Shown: in pieces, positions 35,501 to 50,500 of the stretch
Layout: each line of letters starts with the position of its first letter
Numbering within the stretch: the first letter of the stretch is position 1
DNA from: Bedellia somnulentella
Lineage: Eukaryota; Arthropoda; Insecta; Lepidoptera; Bedelliidae
Length of the DNA: 64,000 nucleotides
Direction of reading: 5' to 3'
Assembly (NCBI GenBank): GCA_963576735.1
Contig: OY755173.1
Span: 15,842,873 to 15,906,872, forward strand
Position numbers and translations under genes: made by a program
The notes under the pieces: generated by a model
What the model saw: the letters and a program-made list of their open reading frames with translations, nothing else
Told to the model about the DNA's origin: nothing
Databases searched by the model: none

Positions 35501-38500
35501 TTCGAATACAATCACGCATTCGCAATAAATATTTTTTATTTATGCTCGTGCTCATCTCCATTACAAAAAGTCCTAAAAGCGATTCATGGTACCATCTACC
35601 ACTAGTCTGGTACCCGTATAGATGTACAATTGTACGTATTGGCCTACTCCCTGTTCAGCCATTTTCATGTTTTATATATGGCACTTGGCTGAATCTTTCC
35701 ACCCGTTTTGTTGTGCTGCTGAGCCTCCTTCACCACCTCAAGAGTAATTTGCTAATGAGCAACAAATAATTACCAAGCTCCAACGGGGAATCTAGCATTT
35801 TTAAAACTTAATGTTACACAGCCACCACAAGAACTTAGTATAGAAGCAAGAATGTTTGACTGATTCGTAAAACGATTTAAAATACAAGTAACAGATCTAG
35901 GACAGGGCTCTAGTTTAAGTTTATAGAATCGATATTGATGTTACCATTTTAAACTCAAAGTTAGTGCTTTGATAGGCCACATGCGGTGGTTAGACAAATC
36001 TATTTGGCTTATTTGCGTTGTCAAAAGACCTAACGCTTCTAAATATAATTTTAATTCGACTTAACATTATCGTAGTCTCCAATCACTAACCCAGTTCCGA
36101 AAGCACACACTAAGTCTATAAGGACCGTGCGAATTAAGTACTTATCATGCGGAAATACCCTGCATTAAAATATCAAATTTGCGGACAAATCAACGGTTCT
36201 GAAACTCCGATCAAAACTTCCTCAGAGCATAGTCTTACATACTGATCTCCCAAATATTTTTTTAGCAAAACTTGGGTAAAGGCTTACATATAGATCTCCC
36301 AAATACTTTATATCGAAACTTGTATCACCTGGTGCGTGGGCGTGCTGAAAGGGGTGTAGGCCGATGACGTCGAAGGCGGAAACGGCGGCCTCGCCCTCCC
36401 ATAGCGGGAGCTTCGAGCCGCCCGTCCTACTCCAAACGCTACTGGAAACCACAACCATAAGACTAACTAACAACTGTATTTCATACATGCTTATCCATTG
36501 TTTTGCTGTATTCTATACCAATATGCTTTCTATGTGAGTCTAGAAGAGATAACTTCTACGCTTGTATATTTCCTTATGTATAGATTGTCTGGAAGAGATG
36601 GCTTCTAGGATACGAATTGTCCTTTTATGCAAGAACATACATACATATACTTACGGCTATAAATCCCTAAAAGGGGTAGCCAGAGCTGAGAAATTATATA
36701 TACCTCAGCCACTTTTGGAAGTTGAGTGGGGAAAAGATGATAGAATAAAGGCTGTTGGTGATGGGTCTCGAACCGCATCGCCCAAAAATCCTTTAAAAAG
36801 CAAGAACATAAACGTCTTAATTTAATTGTGATTTGTATTACACTTTACAATTGTCAAAGAATTTTGCTTTGGATCTCTTTAGACGGTCTTTTTATGAAAT
36901 TTGAATGGTAGGTTTCTTTTCGATTTCTAGTTTTAGTTAAGTCCAGCTAATTTAATGATAGCATAGTTTCAATGCTTTCATGTTAATCTGAATTTCTTTC
37001 GATCATCTGCGAAGATGGTAAATATCGTTTTTTTTTAACTTTAAGTTTTTCTTCAATACAGTTGTTGGTTATTCTTATGCGACAATCTTTTATTTCGCTA
37101 TGCCAAAAGATCTGTTTTGTAGATAATTTTTAGATTTGTTATTAATTCCAAAATTCTAACTACCGTTTTATACAATATAAATAACGACTTACTGGAAAGC
37201 TTTTGACATAGTTTATATTGATTGCCAGTTAGATGGCTGTTAAAATGACATAATTATGAGCAAATTTACTAAAGAAAGTGATTTTAGTCTACTTCTTTAT
37301 AAGTGACTTTTAAGATGAAAATAATAATTGTATTGTTAACAAAATATCAGCTTTAAAGTCACTGTGCAAGTTGATAGATAGTATAGCGCTTAATTTAGAA
37401 GACATTGAGAAGATTAAAAAATTTGAAAAGGTGCTGAGAATTAGCCAATACAAAGCTTAGCAATCATAGGGCACAATAATTTGATAAAATTATGACATTC
37501 CTGTTTTTTTTATCACGTGTTTGTATATAGAACTTGAGGGTGGGGAACAGAGAATGATTGTTTATACGAACGCCTTGTGAGGGTACTATGTACAAGTTAG
37601 AGCTGCAACGAATACTCGATAATATGCGGTATTCTGCCTATTCTGCTAATATTTTCACGTTCGGCTAAATATTAGATAGTATTTTGCCGAAAATACAACA
37701 AATTTATCACCATTATTATACTTTTCATATATAAATCTAGATCAAGATATAACTAAACAAATGTACAATAATAATCGTAGAGTGCATGAATAGTTTCTTA
37801 GAATTTCCTCTTGACAGAAGATTGAGTCACGATAGATAGGTGCTTTAATGTTTTTTTTTTTAATTCTTTCTCAGAGTGGGTATAGTTGTAAATTGATCGT
37901 TGATTATTCGGTATTCTGCTAAAAGCGCCACCGAAAATTAGGTTTTTTCACCAAATCACTAATCGTTACATATCTAACACCCCTTTTTCAAATTTGTTAA
38001 AAAAAAACAAACACTGAACACAAACGGACCAATCAAGCTGCACATACTTAAAGCTGTTGCTGTCCTTGATTCGAAATTCGAGCAACAACTATTTTGTGTT
38101 GTCATACGCCCAGATTGACGAGTCCCTCAAGTTAATTACAAGCATGCGAACCCACGATACTTTAATAAGTAAAACGCTCACTTCACGCTGAGCCATAAAA
38201 TATGGTTGAATTTTCATAATAAAATAATCAATACGGTAAGATGCAACACTATTGCTACCCTCACATCAGTAACTGCGACGGACAGAGCTTATCATGTCGT
38301 CTTGCTTTTAACATTTGGTTGCACCGCGTGCAGTGAGTGTTTAGAACTAATCCTCAGAAAGATTGGAAAAAAATGTGATTGTTTAAAGAGTTTCATGCTC
38401 ATGTTAATGTTATTTTCTTCTACCCAATAAATAATATAACTATTTTGAACTTAATATTGCATTCCTTGTTTTATTAAAAATTAATATTGTTTGGCAGAAA

Positions 38501-41500
38501 ATTAGGAAGTAATTTTTTCAACTCCGATTTCAGTGAAATTTAAAACAGAATATTTACTAAATGTCCATTTTGTCTCATAAAATTAAAAAAAAATCCAGAC
38601 TCTAACCCCCACACATATATCAATGTTATACCTGTCCGTAGTTGGCGTAGTATCTATGGTGGCGGCGGTGTTAGGAGACGAGGGTCCTACAGAAGACAGA
38701 CCACTACCGCCGGCCAGCTCGCCCGATGAAGACATCAGACTCGAAGGACCACTCCAGCCTGCGCCGTATTCTGACACGTTGCCTATGGTATTTAATAAGT
38801 TAATAACTGAAATTAAGGTGCGATATATATGTTGGAATAATGTTCGTTCCGTATGAAATTGCAGTTTTAAGTTAACACTGTTATTACCTTTCTTAATCAA
38901 AGTTATAACCAGCGAACTATTAAACTATAGAAATGTAACTTCGGTACTAAACATCGCTAGAAAACGGCTCAGCGATCACGCACACATACCAGACACATCA
39001 CGATACAAGATCACGCACACATACAGCTATCTGCCGCCTGTCTAGCCCGCTGATTGGTTGGCCATTTTTATTACTGCCCCATATGTCATTTGACTTTCGT
39101 TTGGTACCATAGAGTAACAATATTCGGTACGATTACTGGATGGTTTCATGCATGTGCAACATGTTTAAATTGTGGCCCGTATTAAAGTGTGAATTACTTT
39201 GTATGAAATAAAACTAAAGAATTACTGTAAATTTTTATTTATAAAAGGAATATAATATTTAATAAAAATATATATTTACATCTAGGTCCATTTCCTGCAG
39301 TGGATATGAACAAAACTAAACAATAATTACATAGTATAAAACAAAGTTGTGTGTCTTTTTGTGAGCTTACTGCTCCTAAAATACGTAACGTTTTTTTTTT
39401 ACAATTGATAGTCAAGACATTTAACCACAATCCCGTGCAGATGCGGTCTAAGATGGAGCATGTCTGTCTAGAAGTAGTCTATTCATTCAGGCCTTAAAGA
39501 CGTCCAGATTAACGCTTTTTTTCTATGGAATTTGACGATCGTAAGCTGCGCTTTTAGTTTCTAAAAATAAACCCTGATTTCACTAACCGAAACTTAGCTT
39601 AAGCGCAGCTTGCGAACTTCAAACTCCATAGAAAGAGAGCGTTAAGTTACAACTGCAGTACTTTTCAATCTTCTTCGGGATTTTACTTCATGGTAATCAC
39701 TTTCAATGAAATGGATTGGACACACGGACGACGTTTTTGGAGGCACCCAAAGTTCATCTCGCCTTTCAAATCGTATAGCGGCAATCCATTTTTTTCGAAT
39801 GACATCATTATGAGGAAATCTATAACAAAAATAGGAATCCGATTAAGGTTGAATTGTGTTTAGAAATTAAGACGATTTAAAATAAGTTGGTTCGAAAAAT
39901 GTTGCATAAACCATCCACGTTTGGCAGAGATGCCAGTCCGCCATCATCACTGTCAATCAGCTGTCAATCACTGTTTGTTTACATGCGCTACAACAAGATA
40001 TTTTGTAAATACGAAAATAAAATACTTACGCGTGAAAATTGACATCATGTGATTTATTGTGGATACGATTGCTGCTCCGACACCATTTCACTTGACAAAT
40101 AGTCATTTCGGCTTCAAAAATCACCAATAAATTGTGTTTTAGTGTTGACGTTTCGACGTCAAGCTTATGCAAAGTGACGCTGAGTACTAAATGCCGAAAA
40201 TATACTTCGAGTAAGCCCCGCCCACAAGAGCACTTAGGAAAAAGGTACACAAAATTTAGCGAGTTACATTTCTATAGTTTAATAGTTCGCTGGTTATAAC
40301 CCATGCAATCAATGCATCTATCTACCAACTTATTGATGCCCGTTTCAGAAAGTCTGCTGGACAAAAGGTAAAACAAATCTTCAAAGACGTGTGGAACTGA
40401 CTAACGGTTGTTGATTTTTGGGGAATTGTTTTGGTGCTGAACTAGGATTTAAAGTACTTTCTGAGAGCTTGCGATTTTAAAACAGAATAAAAGTTTCGTT
40501 GGAAGTAATACGGTGGAGTATATTATATTACACATTATTTGTGTGCCAGTTGTTTGGCTTAACGCTTACTTGGTGGTTTGGCCATCCATTAGTTTGGACG
40601 GATTGTTATAAACAACACAATACCACGTCATATCTATGTAAGAGTGCAAAGCGAGTCCCCCGTGTGACGTACCAGGCGCGGTGTTTGTGGCCAGCACGGG
40701 CGCGGCGGCCACCCGCTCCAGGAAGTCGTCCAGCTGGCGCAGCGACAGCGCGTTGTGCAGCGTCTCCAGCGGACGGATGGCTGGCACGCCGCCGAAACCT
40801 TCGAGCGCCGCTGAATCAATCAAATACATTTATTTCGGATTATTCATCCATATAGTTGTTAGTAATCACATAAACTTAAATACCTTTGTTAGTAACAAAA
40901 ATAACATTTAAAATTAAATACATAGACATAATTGTACTGCTCTGGATAATACTACCGACAACTGGCGGTGTGCAGTCTCACCCAGTCCTGGAGCAGTGAA
41001 TATGTTACTAGAACCGCAAATGATTAAATTACACCACTTTTTATTGTTGTGGGTTTCATGTGAGGTGAGAACCAACATTAATCATCATTTTTTTTCAATG
41101 TCTTTTTTCTCAATTTTAAAAAGTGTCTGAGGAGTTCCTATTATTGAAAGTCTGGCTATTCTTTTTGAGATTTATAGTCGAAAGTAGGTATATTATAGAA
41201 AGAATATGACAGCAACTGTTAGAGCTACTTGAAACGGATAGCTCAAACAGTTCCTGTCATCGGTTTGTAGTTGCTAACCGACCAAAACACTTCAACTGCT
41301 CGAGTAGTCCGTGGTGTAGACTATAATATATTACAATACACAGTCACAACTAAAGCTGACAATCTTTTATGGTATAAGGCAGCTGATATTATAATTATGT
41401 ATACATAGCAACTGTGTTTTTGTTTTAATATGGACCACTTTTTATGTCTCCTATTTATCTCTTAATATTTTCAGAAACTCCTAACTGTGGAGATGAAACC

Positions 41501-44500
41501 GTGATGCGTGATAAAATTTGAACTAACGTCGACACGTTGCAAATCTCAATTCAACAGCAGAACGCTTACTACCTGCAAACATAAGCATGTGAGTACTCAC
41601 TGGCGGCGGCGGCGGCGGCGGGCACGCACACGCGGAGGTTGGGCGCCGAGCTGCTGCCGCTGATGACGGCCGTGCTGAACAGGCCGGGCGCCTTGCCGCG
41701 CGCCAGCCCCAGCATCTTGAGGTAGCTCATCTGGCCGCCGATGCTGTGTCGCTGTCGCCGCCCTGCGAGCCAGCCCGCGTGCCAGGTCAACGACCCCGGC
41801 GAACCCCCCTCACCGCCCCCCGCACCCCCCGGGGACGCTGGCCCGCTCACGCTAACTACCGGAGCGAACTCGGGCCGCAATACTAACGTTAGTTATGCGC
41901 GACGCGTTACCGATATGAATGATATGAACGAGGGAAAGACAAATACTTTTAATATATTGTAACTTGATAGAGTGCGGTTAGTTAAAAGCGTGCTCAAATA
42001 AACCCGCTTCCCGATAGAACGCCACACCCGTTAGTAAGTGCGACGTAAACCTCGATACTGTCAGCTTCTCACCGGTTCACGATCGCGTGATCCGGAGAGG
42101 AACCGACGGCCAGAAGTTTACGCCGATACCAAACCATGCAATTTTGAAGCTTTTATGTGAAAAGGTGGATGTACCATTTAAGAAGAATAAGGGAACTCAG
42201 TAGTATAGGAAAAGATAAAGATTAAAAATTTCATTTTTTTTTTATTTCATTAAGTTTGTTTAAGTAAAATTTTTAATAGAAATGCCCAATGATTTGGAAA
42301 TTTAGGTTGCTGTAGAGTGGGGATTAGAAAATACTCATGATTTTTTCCCATGTATGTAATCTGGTGCATTGAAATAGTCTCTTAGCACTCTCAATAGAAC
42401 TTAGCAACTGACAAAATGGTACATCCGAATATTTTCAAATAAAAGCGAGAATCGAGCCCAAATTTGAAGATCGCAAAGTCGAAGACAGCTCACACAAAAT
42501 CGTCGGCCAGAATGAGCTCACACACGCGAAGACTCGTCCACAAAACACTACACACTTCAGCAAACGCATTAATAACAACATCTTATTTTGGTTCCATATT
42601 TTAACATTTGAAGCTTAAATGTGATAATTTGCGACAGGATAATAATTCTGGAAATCAGTGTACTAATTCTAAGTTGGTGCCTCTTGTTTAAAGTGTGGAA
42701 CCAAAATGTAAATTAAAAATTGGCAGCATTAAAATTTATATCTTTTACTGATCAATAAAAAAATATAAAAGCATAAGACCAAACTACATTACATACATAT
42801 TTCTATCATGAGCCCTAATAAATATATTCTTTTATAACAAGGCAGTCAATTCAATATTCATTGCTTTAAACAAAACTGTCCCAAACAGCACAGAAGCAGC
42901 ATGTACTTTCTATACATAAGAAAAATAAACTATCACAGATTTAGGAATATATGACATGAAGTTTACATACATACATACATATACTCCCGGCTATAAATCC
43001 CTAAAAGGGGTAGCCAGAGCTGAGAAATTAGAAATTTCTCAGCCACTTTTGGAAGTTGAGTGGGGAAAAGATGGTAGAATAAAGGTTGTTGGTGATGGGT
43101 CTCTAATTAGCTCTTCTCTTAAAAATTTACGTCAAAGTTATTGAAAGCTTCATCGAAACGCCCATTACTACCAATCAAATGCTTTATAGGATTTTATTAC
43201 TTCAATTAAGCTGACCCAAGACAGCAAAAAAAGTTAAATAAATAAAATATCTTATATAAATTCGTCACCAATAATAACCATGCTGTGTTCTGGAATAATT
43301 TAAACATTAAAAGCGCTTATTTACATATTGAAAGGATGACTGCATTTACATACCAATTACTGAATACACCCAATAATGACGATAGTGAATAGTAAACTAG
43401 TAAATCTTAACGAAACACCCATACTGATTTATTTACATAATGGTAACCATATTTATTGGGAGTGATGACAAGGACAACTAACAGGTCGCTTTCAGAAAGG
43501 ACTAGCTTAGTTTATATAGAAACTTATAATTCTTTGCCTATATGCGGTTGCCAATAAAGGTTTAACAGTCAACAACAAAATTAAATTAATTTTAACGACT
43601 CTAATGTTTGTTCTAAACTAAAATTAGTCTAACATAGTTTCTGTAACCTCTTCTTACTTTATCGATAGTGGTTTGGGAAATTTTATACTTAAATGTTTAA
43701 ACAACAAGACGTCCATAATAATGCAATAAAAATCGTTAAAAAAGATCATTTAAAAAAAAGAAGGTATTTTCTAAAGAGAGGAGCTGCTTAAACAAGAATC
43801 TCATTAGTAACAAAGTAAAAATATTCGGTTCACAAAACTGGTAAAAACACGTTATTAGCAAATAACGACAGAGATGCAATCAAAAAATAAGGTACAATCG
43901 GGCCACATGGGAAACCTTTGAGCGTAAGAAATGATAATTTCATATTCCTTTAACTTCCTTACAATACCTGTAGGGTGTGTGTTAGTCGCAAACAAGTTAA
44001 CACACTCGGGTTTGCTCGCTCGCACTGTCTTACCATTGTCCGTCTGTTTGTGTTGGTCGAAACTACGAGCCCGCGGTTGGTGCTCCTCTACTTCCTTCGA
44101 CTCTTTTTCTTCACTCTGGAAATTTAAAACAATGTGTTATGGTACGAAATGGGTCCATTTAATAATGTTGACGCTACTTACCTAAGTTTAAAAATATTGT
44201 TAGTCATCCAAAAAAAAACGTTGAAGTGCATATGAGAGACATTGATTCGTAAACTAACGGACACCCTTAGTGGTTTAGTGTGGAAACTCCATATGCTTAA
44301 CAATTCGTAAACCAAAACACCAATACAATAACAAAAAGAAAATGCAATAGTGAGAGTTATCATATCATGCTATTTAACAAAGGAATCAGTTAGCTCGATA
44401 AATGTTTAAATTACTATGTAAGAACCTTATTTTGGATATAATCACCGTACTTTGGACTCCTTCTACATTTCACCTATTTAATGACAGTTCGCATTCTTAC

Positions 44501-47500
44501 CTTGTACCGCGCGTAACTCATTAGTCCCAACTTATTCCATTGGCACCGTTTATTATTTTTCTTAATATATCTAAGTGAAAGTGATTTTATGTTATCATGA
44601 AACACCTCTTAATCTTGATCCCAACTCCAACAAAGAACAATTATCTATCCAAATCAGTGTTTATATTCTATTCAGACTCAATGTGAAGATGTTTGGGGGA
44701 GAAATACATCTAGTAGTAGACATATAAAATTGATATAACGTAGATGTTGGGTATCATGCTGTGATATTCGGTTATCAAAAGAAACAGTTAACTCTGGAAA
44801 TATAGTTACTAAGTTTCGTCCACCAAAGCTGTATCTACATTATATTCAGGATCATTATAAAGCTATTTCTGAGACCTACACCATCATCATCATCAGCCGA
44901 TAGACGTCCAATGCTAGACATAGGCCTCCCTAAGATCTCCACAACGACCGGTCCTGAGCTGCCCTCATCCATCGGCTTCCTGCGACCTTTACCAAGTCTG
45001 CACCTACACCCATCACCAACCATAGCATAGCGTGGTAATGTGACGCCGCTCACCTGCGTGTGCGCGCGCAGCTCGGCGTTCTTCTTGTGGTTAGCTCTTT
45101 ATAAAGCTCGAGTCATATTATTGGACACCATAATTTCAACCTTATCTCAAATTGAAGTGAAACACAATGAATTTTTGAGGATACCTCTACTTTATAACGG
45201 GTTAATGTAAAGATATTGAGTTCACTGTAAGTGTGCCTTTCCACAAGAGATGTGCTATGTAGCTATGCTACGGAACTTTTGATATCCACCAACCATATTT
45301 CTTCTACACGTAGCATATATCTAGCAAGGAATATGATTGGTGGATATCATACGCATCCATAGCATAGCTGGTGCACATCTCTGGTGGTGTTAGTAAAAGC
45401 CGACACCGTCTAGCAAAGACGTATCGCACGCTGTGACGTCACCTGCGAGTGCGCGCGCTCGTCGGCGGCGGTGTGCGCGCGCAGCTCGGCGTTGAGCCGC
45501 GCCGCCAGCGACGACGCCTCGTGCCCGCTCACCGTGTAGTGCAGGTTGCTGGGAAACATACGCTATCGATACTGCGTGACTAGCTTTATAAATCTATAAT
45601 TACTATATACATAACATACGTAAAACATAAACGTTCACGCCGTTTTCCCCGAAGGGGTTGGCAGAGGTACCAATACTTCAAAACAACAAGCGACAGCGCC
45701 ACCTAGTGTCAAAAGTAGGTACCCACGTTTTGCTTAGATAGTGTACTCACGTGATAGGGGGCAGGCCTATCGCAGTTTTGTACGAATAAACTGTCACATG
45801 GCTAAGTACAACTCGGCCATGTGGGTTTCCTCACGATGTTTTCCGTTAACAACCATGATAAATTAACCACACATATGACTTTAGAAAAGACAAATTGGTG
45901 TATGCCCGACCCGGGATTTGACGCGGATTTCCTCACGCCTGTCTGTTTACGGGCGGGTGTTCTACCCATTGGACTATCACGTCATTATCATCTTATTAAC
46001 TATATCTGTTTCATTATTTAGCTGCGTAATATAGAAACAATAAAACTAACCTATTTCAACCCATAGTGTATCGTTAACAGCAACTTAGGTTTATGAGACT
46101 TTTTAAGTGATTATTGGGCTCTGAAATTTTAAAAAGGATTTTTTTCTAATCATCGTTAATTAAAGGGATTTTTTTAAATCTAAAACACTGGCTACTTCGT
46201 TTTGGGTTTTAAAGCCTTAAGTCAATGCATATAAAATTATTATTTATTTAGTACCTATACAATGCATATAAAAATATTATTTACGTTGAACCTACACAGA
46301 ATAATTCAACATAGAATAAAACCTACACATTTCTTCCCGTGTGTGTTATACAAGCCGACATGGGTATTAGGAACTTTTTAAGTATATGTTGGGCGATATG
46401 GATGGATACCCATCACATTTTTTATTCTACCATCTTTTTCCTACTTTAATTAAAAAACGTGCTGAGGAAATTGCATTTCTAAAGATTCACCCCTTTTTAA
46501 AGTTTTACAAAAAAATGCTATTTGATAATAATGAAAATGTGCTGTTTATAGTATAAATAAAATACTTTCTAACATACTTGAGTATAAACGAAGTACACTT
46601 AAATGTGTTAAAACATTTTTTTAATAATTTTATTATATTTTAGAAAACATTCTCTCTGCATCATAATATGATCAATCACTTACCCAATGGGAATAGGATC
46701 GGAGGGACGTAACATAGCTTTAGCTATTTTGTTTGGTGAAAATGTAGAATCTACATCGTCGGCGCTGTCCTGGTAAGAAAAATATTATTAATACCAAATA
46801 TTAAATTTAAAAAAATATCGCAAAGTACCACTTTAATTATTATCAAGATTATTATACTCATATATCAATAGTCTCTGCCTACCCCAATGGGAACTAATGG
46901 CGTGAGTATATGTCATGTCATATTATACTCATATATAGATACATACATACATACATATACTCACGGCTATAAATCCCTTAAAGGGGTAGCTAGAGCTAAG
47001 GAATTAGAAATTCCTCAGCCACTTTTGGAAAATTGAGTGGGGAAAAGATGGTAAAGTAAAGGTGGTTGATGATGGGTCTCCAGCCACATCGCCCAAAAAT
47101 CCCTTAAGAGCCCCAATACCGTTAGTCGCCTCTTACGTACACCCATCGGTAGAAACGAGGTAGTGCTATTCTAAGCCGACACTACACTTCTTATTATTCA
47201 AAAACATTCCTGTAAATGCATTGTATTGGACTTGACTACACGCTGATTAAAATAAAAAAAACATTGTTACTTTAAGTTTTCACAACTTCGTAATCAATTA
47301 CTCAGTTGAATTAAGTTAAAGATACAAAGTATAGTGGAATATGTCATCATAAATGGCAATGGTGAAAATCAGTTACAAAGCATAAAAAAAAACAAAAAAT
47401 ATATACTTACTGGTTGCAGAGTTTCTTGACTGGCCATTTGATCTTCTTCAACTTCTTCTTCTATACATTTCACCTCTTCAGGGGAACTCTAGATATGACA

Positions 47501-50500
47501 AAAAACTCAATAAACATATTTTAAATTTAATGACTACGAAAAATTAATAGTACTATTGTTATCAAAAAGCAGGCAACACAGTACCTTCGATTTAAAATGT
47601 ATGATAAATTAACTTATGTTCTTTGTTCTTTTCGCAGACATCCGATAGGCTCAGGAACATTCATTTCAATAAAACAACCGTAGCACCATCTATAATCAAC
47701 TCATTAAGTGAATATTTTCATAGATACACAAACTCATTTTGTTGCGATTTACTTCAAGGGCTGGATTGCCGATGCGAAAATAGCCGAAACCATGGTATAC
47801 CATCTCATACAAAATGTTTTTAGTTACCTCTTCGCTCAATAGATGGAGTTAAGATATAGTCGACTTTTAAAATAAAAACTTAAAGTGGCTAATAATCGTT
47901 TAAAAAGCCAAAAGACAGTTAGATAAATATAACATGGTAATTTATTTTGTCACTTAATACCATAAAACATAAATTATTACAATTAGAAGCAAAATATAAA
48001 AAAAAACTGTATTTTCGTTTTTAAGAAATTGTATTCCCAAATGATTATTGTAGAACTACATCGATATAACTAAAATGTTTAGTGATTTCAACTACTGACA
48101 ATAGATGGCGCCAAATTGAGATGGTGTTTATTGACGTATCTTACTTGTTTTGATTTGCGTCCACCCAAGTAATCGAATTGGTGATAATTGTCGACTTAAA
48201 ATAACACTACCCTATTACTACTCGTGGGTGATTGCAAGAGGCGACTCACGTCACGGGGTATAGGGGTTTTTTTAAGTGATTTTATTTTTTTAACGACCTC
48301 GGCGTACACGTTTGGACCAAAAAGAGACTGTGCTTAAAAAGACAAGTGTCCCAAGTTTGCCATGGCCGTACAAAGTGGCGATCGATAGTCTCTAACTATC
48401 CCAATGTGAACTAACGGCGTGAGAATATACATGTAATTTTAATTCCTGCCGCATCGCTCAAAAATAACCTTGTTCCAATTCTTATCACTATTTTTTAGCC
48501 GTGTAGTGTCGGCTTAGAATGTCGCTACCCCATTTCTTCCGATGGCTGAACGTAAGGGGCGACTTACGGTATTGGGGCTTTTAAGGGATTTTTGGAGGCC
48601 CATCACTAACGATAATTTATTTATACCATTTTCTCCCCTATCAACTTTTAAATGTGACTGAGGAGTTTCTAACTCTGAAGCTCTGGCTACCCCTTCTTGG
48701 GATTTATAGCCGTGAGTATATGTATGTATGTTATTTTTATATCTGTTAGTACTTTGTTGTAGAAAGTTGATTTTTAGTGTTAGTACCCCTGTCTGCACTA
48801 CCGTCAGGGATTTGCGGTGTGAACGTTTGAATCAATATTAATAACTCAGTGATTGACTTTTTCGAAGCTTTGACTACCCCTTCTAGGGATTTATAGTTGT
48901 AAGTATATTTATGTATGTAATAATGTTTTTTTTTTAAAACAGCCAGGTATACAGCATTTTGCATGATGATTAAACAATGAGATTTATATTTTCTGTTACT
49001 CCAACGGTATGAGAAATAATAATAATCACGCAAGATTGATAAATACTTTTTACAAATAGGATAAGTATTCTGTACTGAAGGTGTAGCGCGTAGGTACCTA
49101 GATAAAATAAAATTAGTAGTTTAATGACGGCTTAGTAGCTCAGTGGGTAGAACACTGCTTATCTTGCAGACGACTAGTTTTCTAACCCTGGGAGATTGTA
49201 TTTGTACAATACGGCGATGGGCCTGTCCCCTATCACGTGAGTACACTGTTCGAGCATAACGTGGGTACTCTGAACACCCGGTGACAATGTCACGTGAATA
49301 TCGGAAGTATTGATACCACTGCCGACCCCGTTCGGGGATATTCGGCGTTAACGTTTGAGTTGGAGTTAAATGTCCGTATGATTGCAGTTGAAACCAGCTA
49401 TAGATTTTTTTTAATACTTCTCTAATAATACTTTCAACATTTTCAAATTATTAGCCGCTTTATGTGGAGAATAGATTATAAAAGAACCATAAATTTTGGA
49501 AATGGGTTAACATTCGAGCCACATAACCCAGTAAAATTAATTATAATGTATTATAATATTAAGTGATAGCAACCGTGATAGACCAGTGGGTAGAACACTC
49601 GGTTATCGTGCAAACGACTAGTGTTCAAATCCTGGGTCGGGCCTACACCAATTTGTCTTTTCTAAAGACATATGTGTGGTTAATTTATCGTGGTTGTTAA
49701 CGGTGAGGGAAAACATCGTGAGGAAACCCACATGGCTGAGTTGTACTTAGTCATGTGACAGTGTATTCGTACAAAACGGCGATATGCCTGCCCCCTATCA
49801 CGTGAGTACACTGTCCATGCAAAACGTGGGTACTCTGAACACCAGGTGACAAAGTCACGTGATGTTCAGAAGTATTAGTACCTCTGCCAACCCTTTCGGG
49901 GATATTCGGCGTGAACGTTTATGTTTATGTTATGTTATGTTATAATATTAAATGATACCATTTTGAGCTGACATTTTAGTATAGTAATAACTAGAAGTTT
50001 GAATGCGACAAACCCACAGATGCTTGTGGAATGTCAGCTTGTGGAAGATACATTTTTTGATTAAATATTTGTGGTCTATCACCACATCGCCAACCAATCA
50101 ATGAAATTAAACCCTCCAGCCACAAACTTTATTCTATGCCTCAAACTAAACAACTCAAATCATTTAAACCTCATGTGGGGATTATAAATAACTAATAAAT
50201 AAAGAATAAATAAAGGAAAGAAAAATCTCAACACAAGCGCTCAATACCTCACTGACGGAATGATGCGGAGTAGTGCTATTATACGCCGCCACTACAGCAC
50301 GAATACGTCTTGCACGATGTTATTAAATAAATAAATGTGTTTATTCTGTTTATTTTATTTTAATAAACAGAATATCGTTCATTATTCACACATTTATTTT
50401 CGGCTATAAATCCCTAGAAGGGGGAACCAGAGCCTAGGAATAAAAATTTCGTTCGCCACTTTGGAACTTGTGTTGGGATAAGATTATAAAACAAAGATTT

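Noticed and set aside
37605..38170. Complete hAT element starting tagagctgcaacgaata
   Set aside because: The start resembles a hAT tip, but no inverted end or 8-bp duplication could be found.
38623..38856. Plus-strand 77-codon frame
   Set aside because: It is antisense to PPIP5K exon 18, whose phases fit its neighbours.
40499..40911. Plus-strand frames over 40.6-40.8 kb
   Set aside because: They are antisense shadows of PPIP5K exon 17 ([14 protein letters not shown]).
41569..41962. Long GC-rich frames on both strands
   Set aside because: Only 41762-41601 on the minus strand is exon 16. The frame extension upstream of its acceptor and the plus-strand frame are by-products of GC content.
49565..49640. 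tRNA gene
   Set aside because: Only the promoter boxes are tRNA-like; the unit continues into a repeated SINE body found many times.
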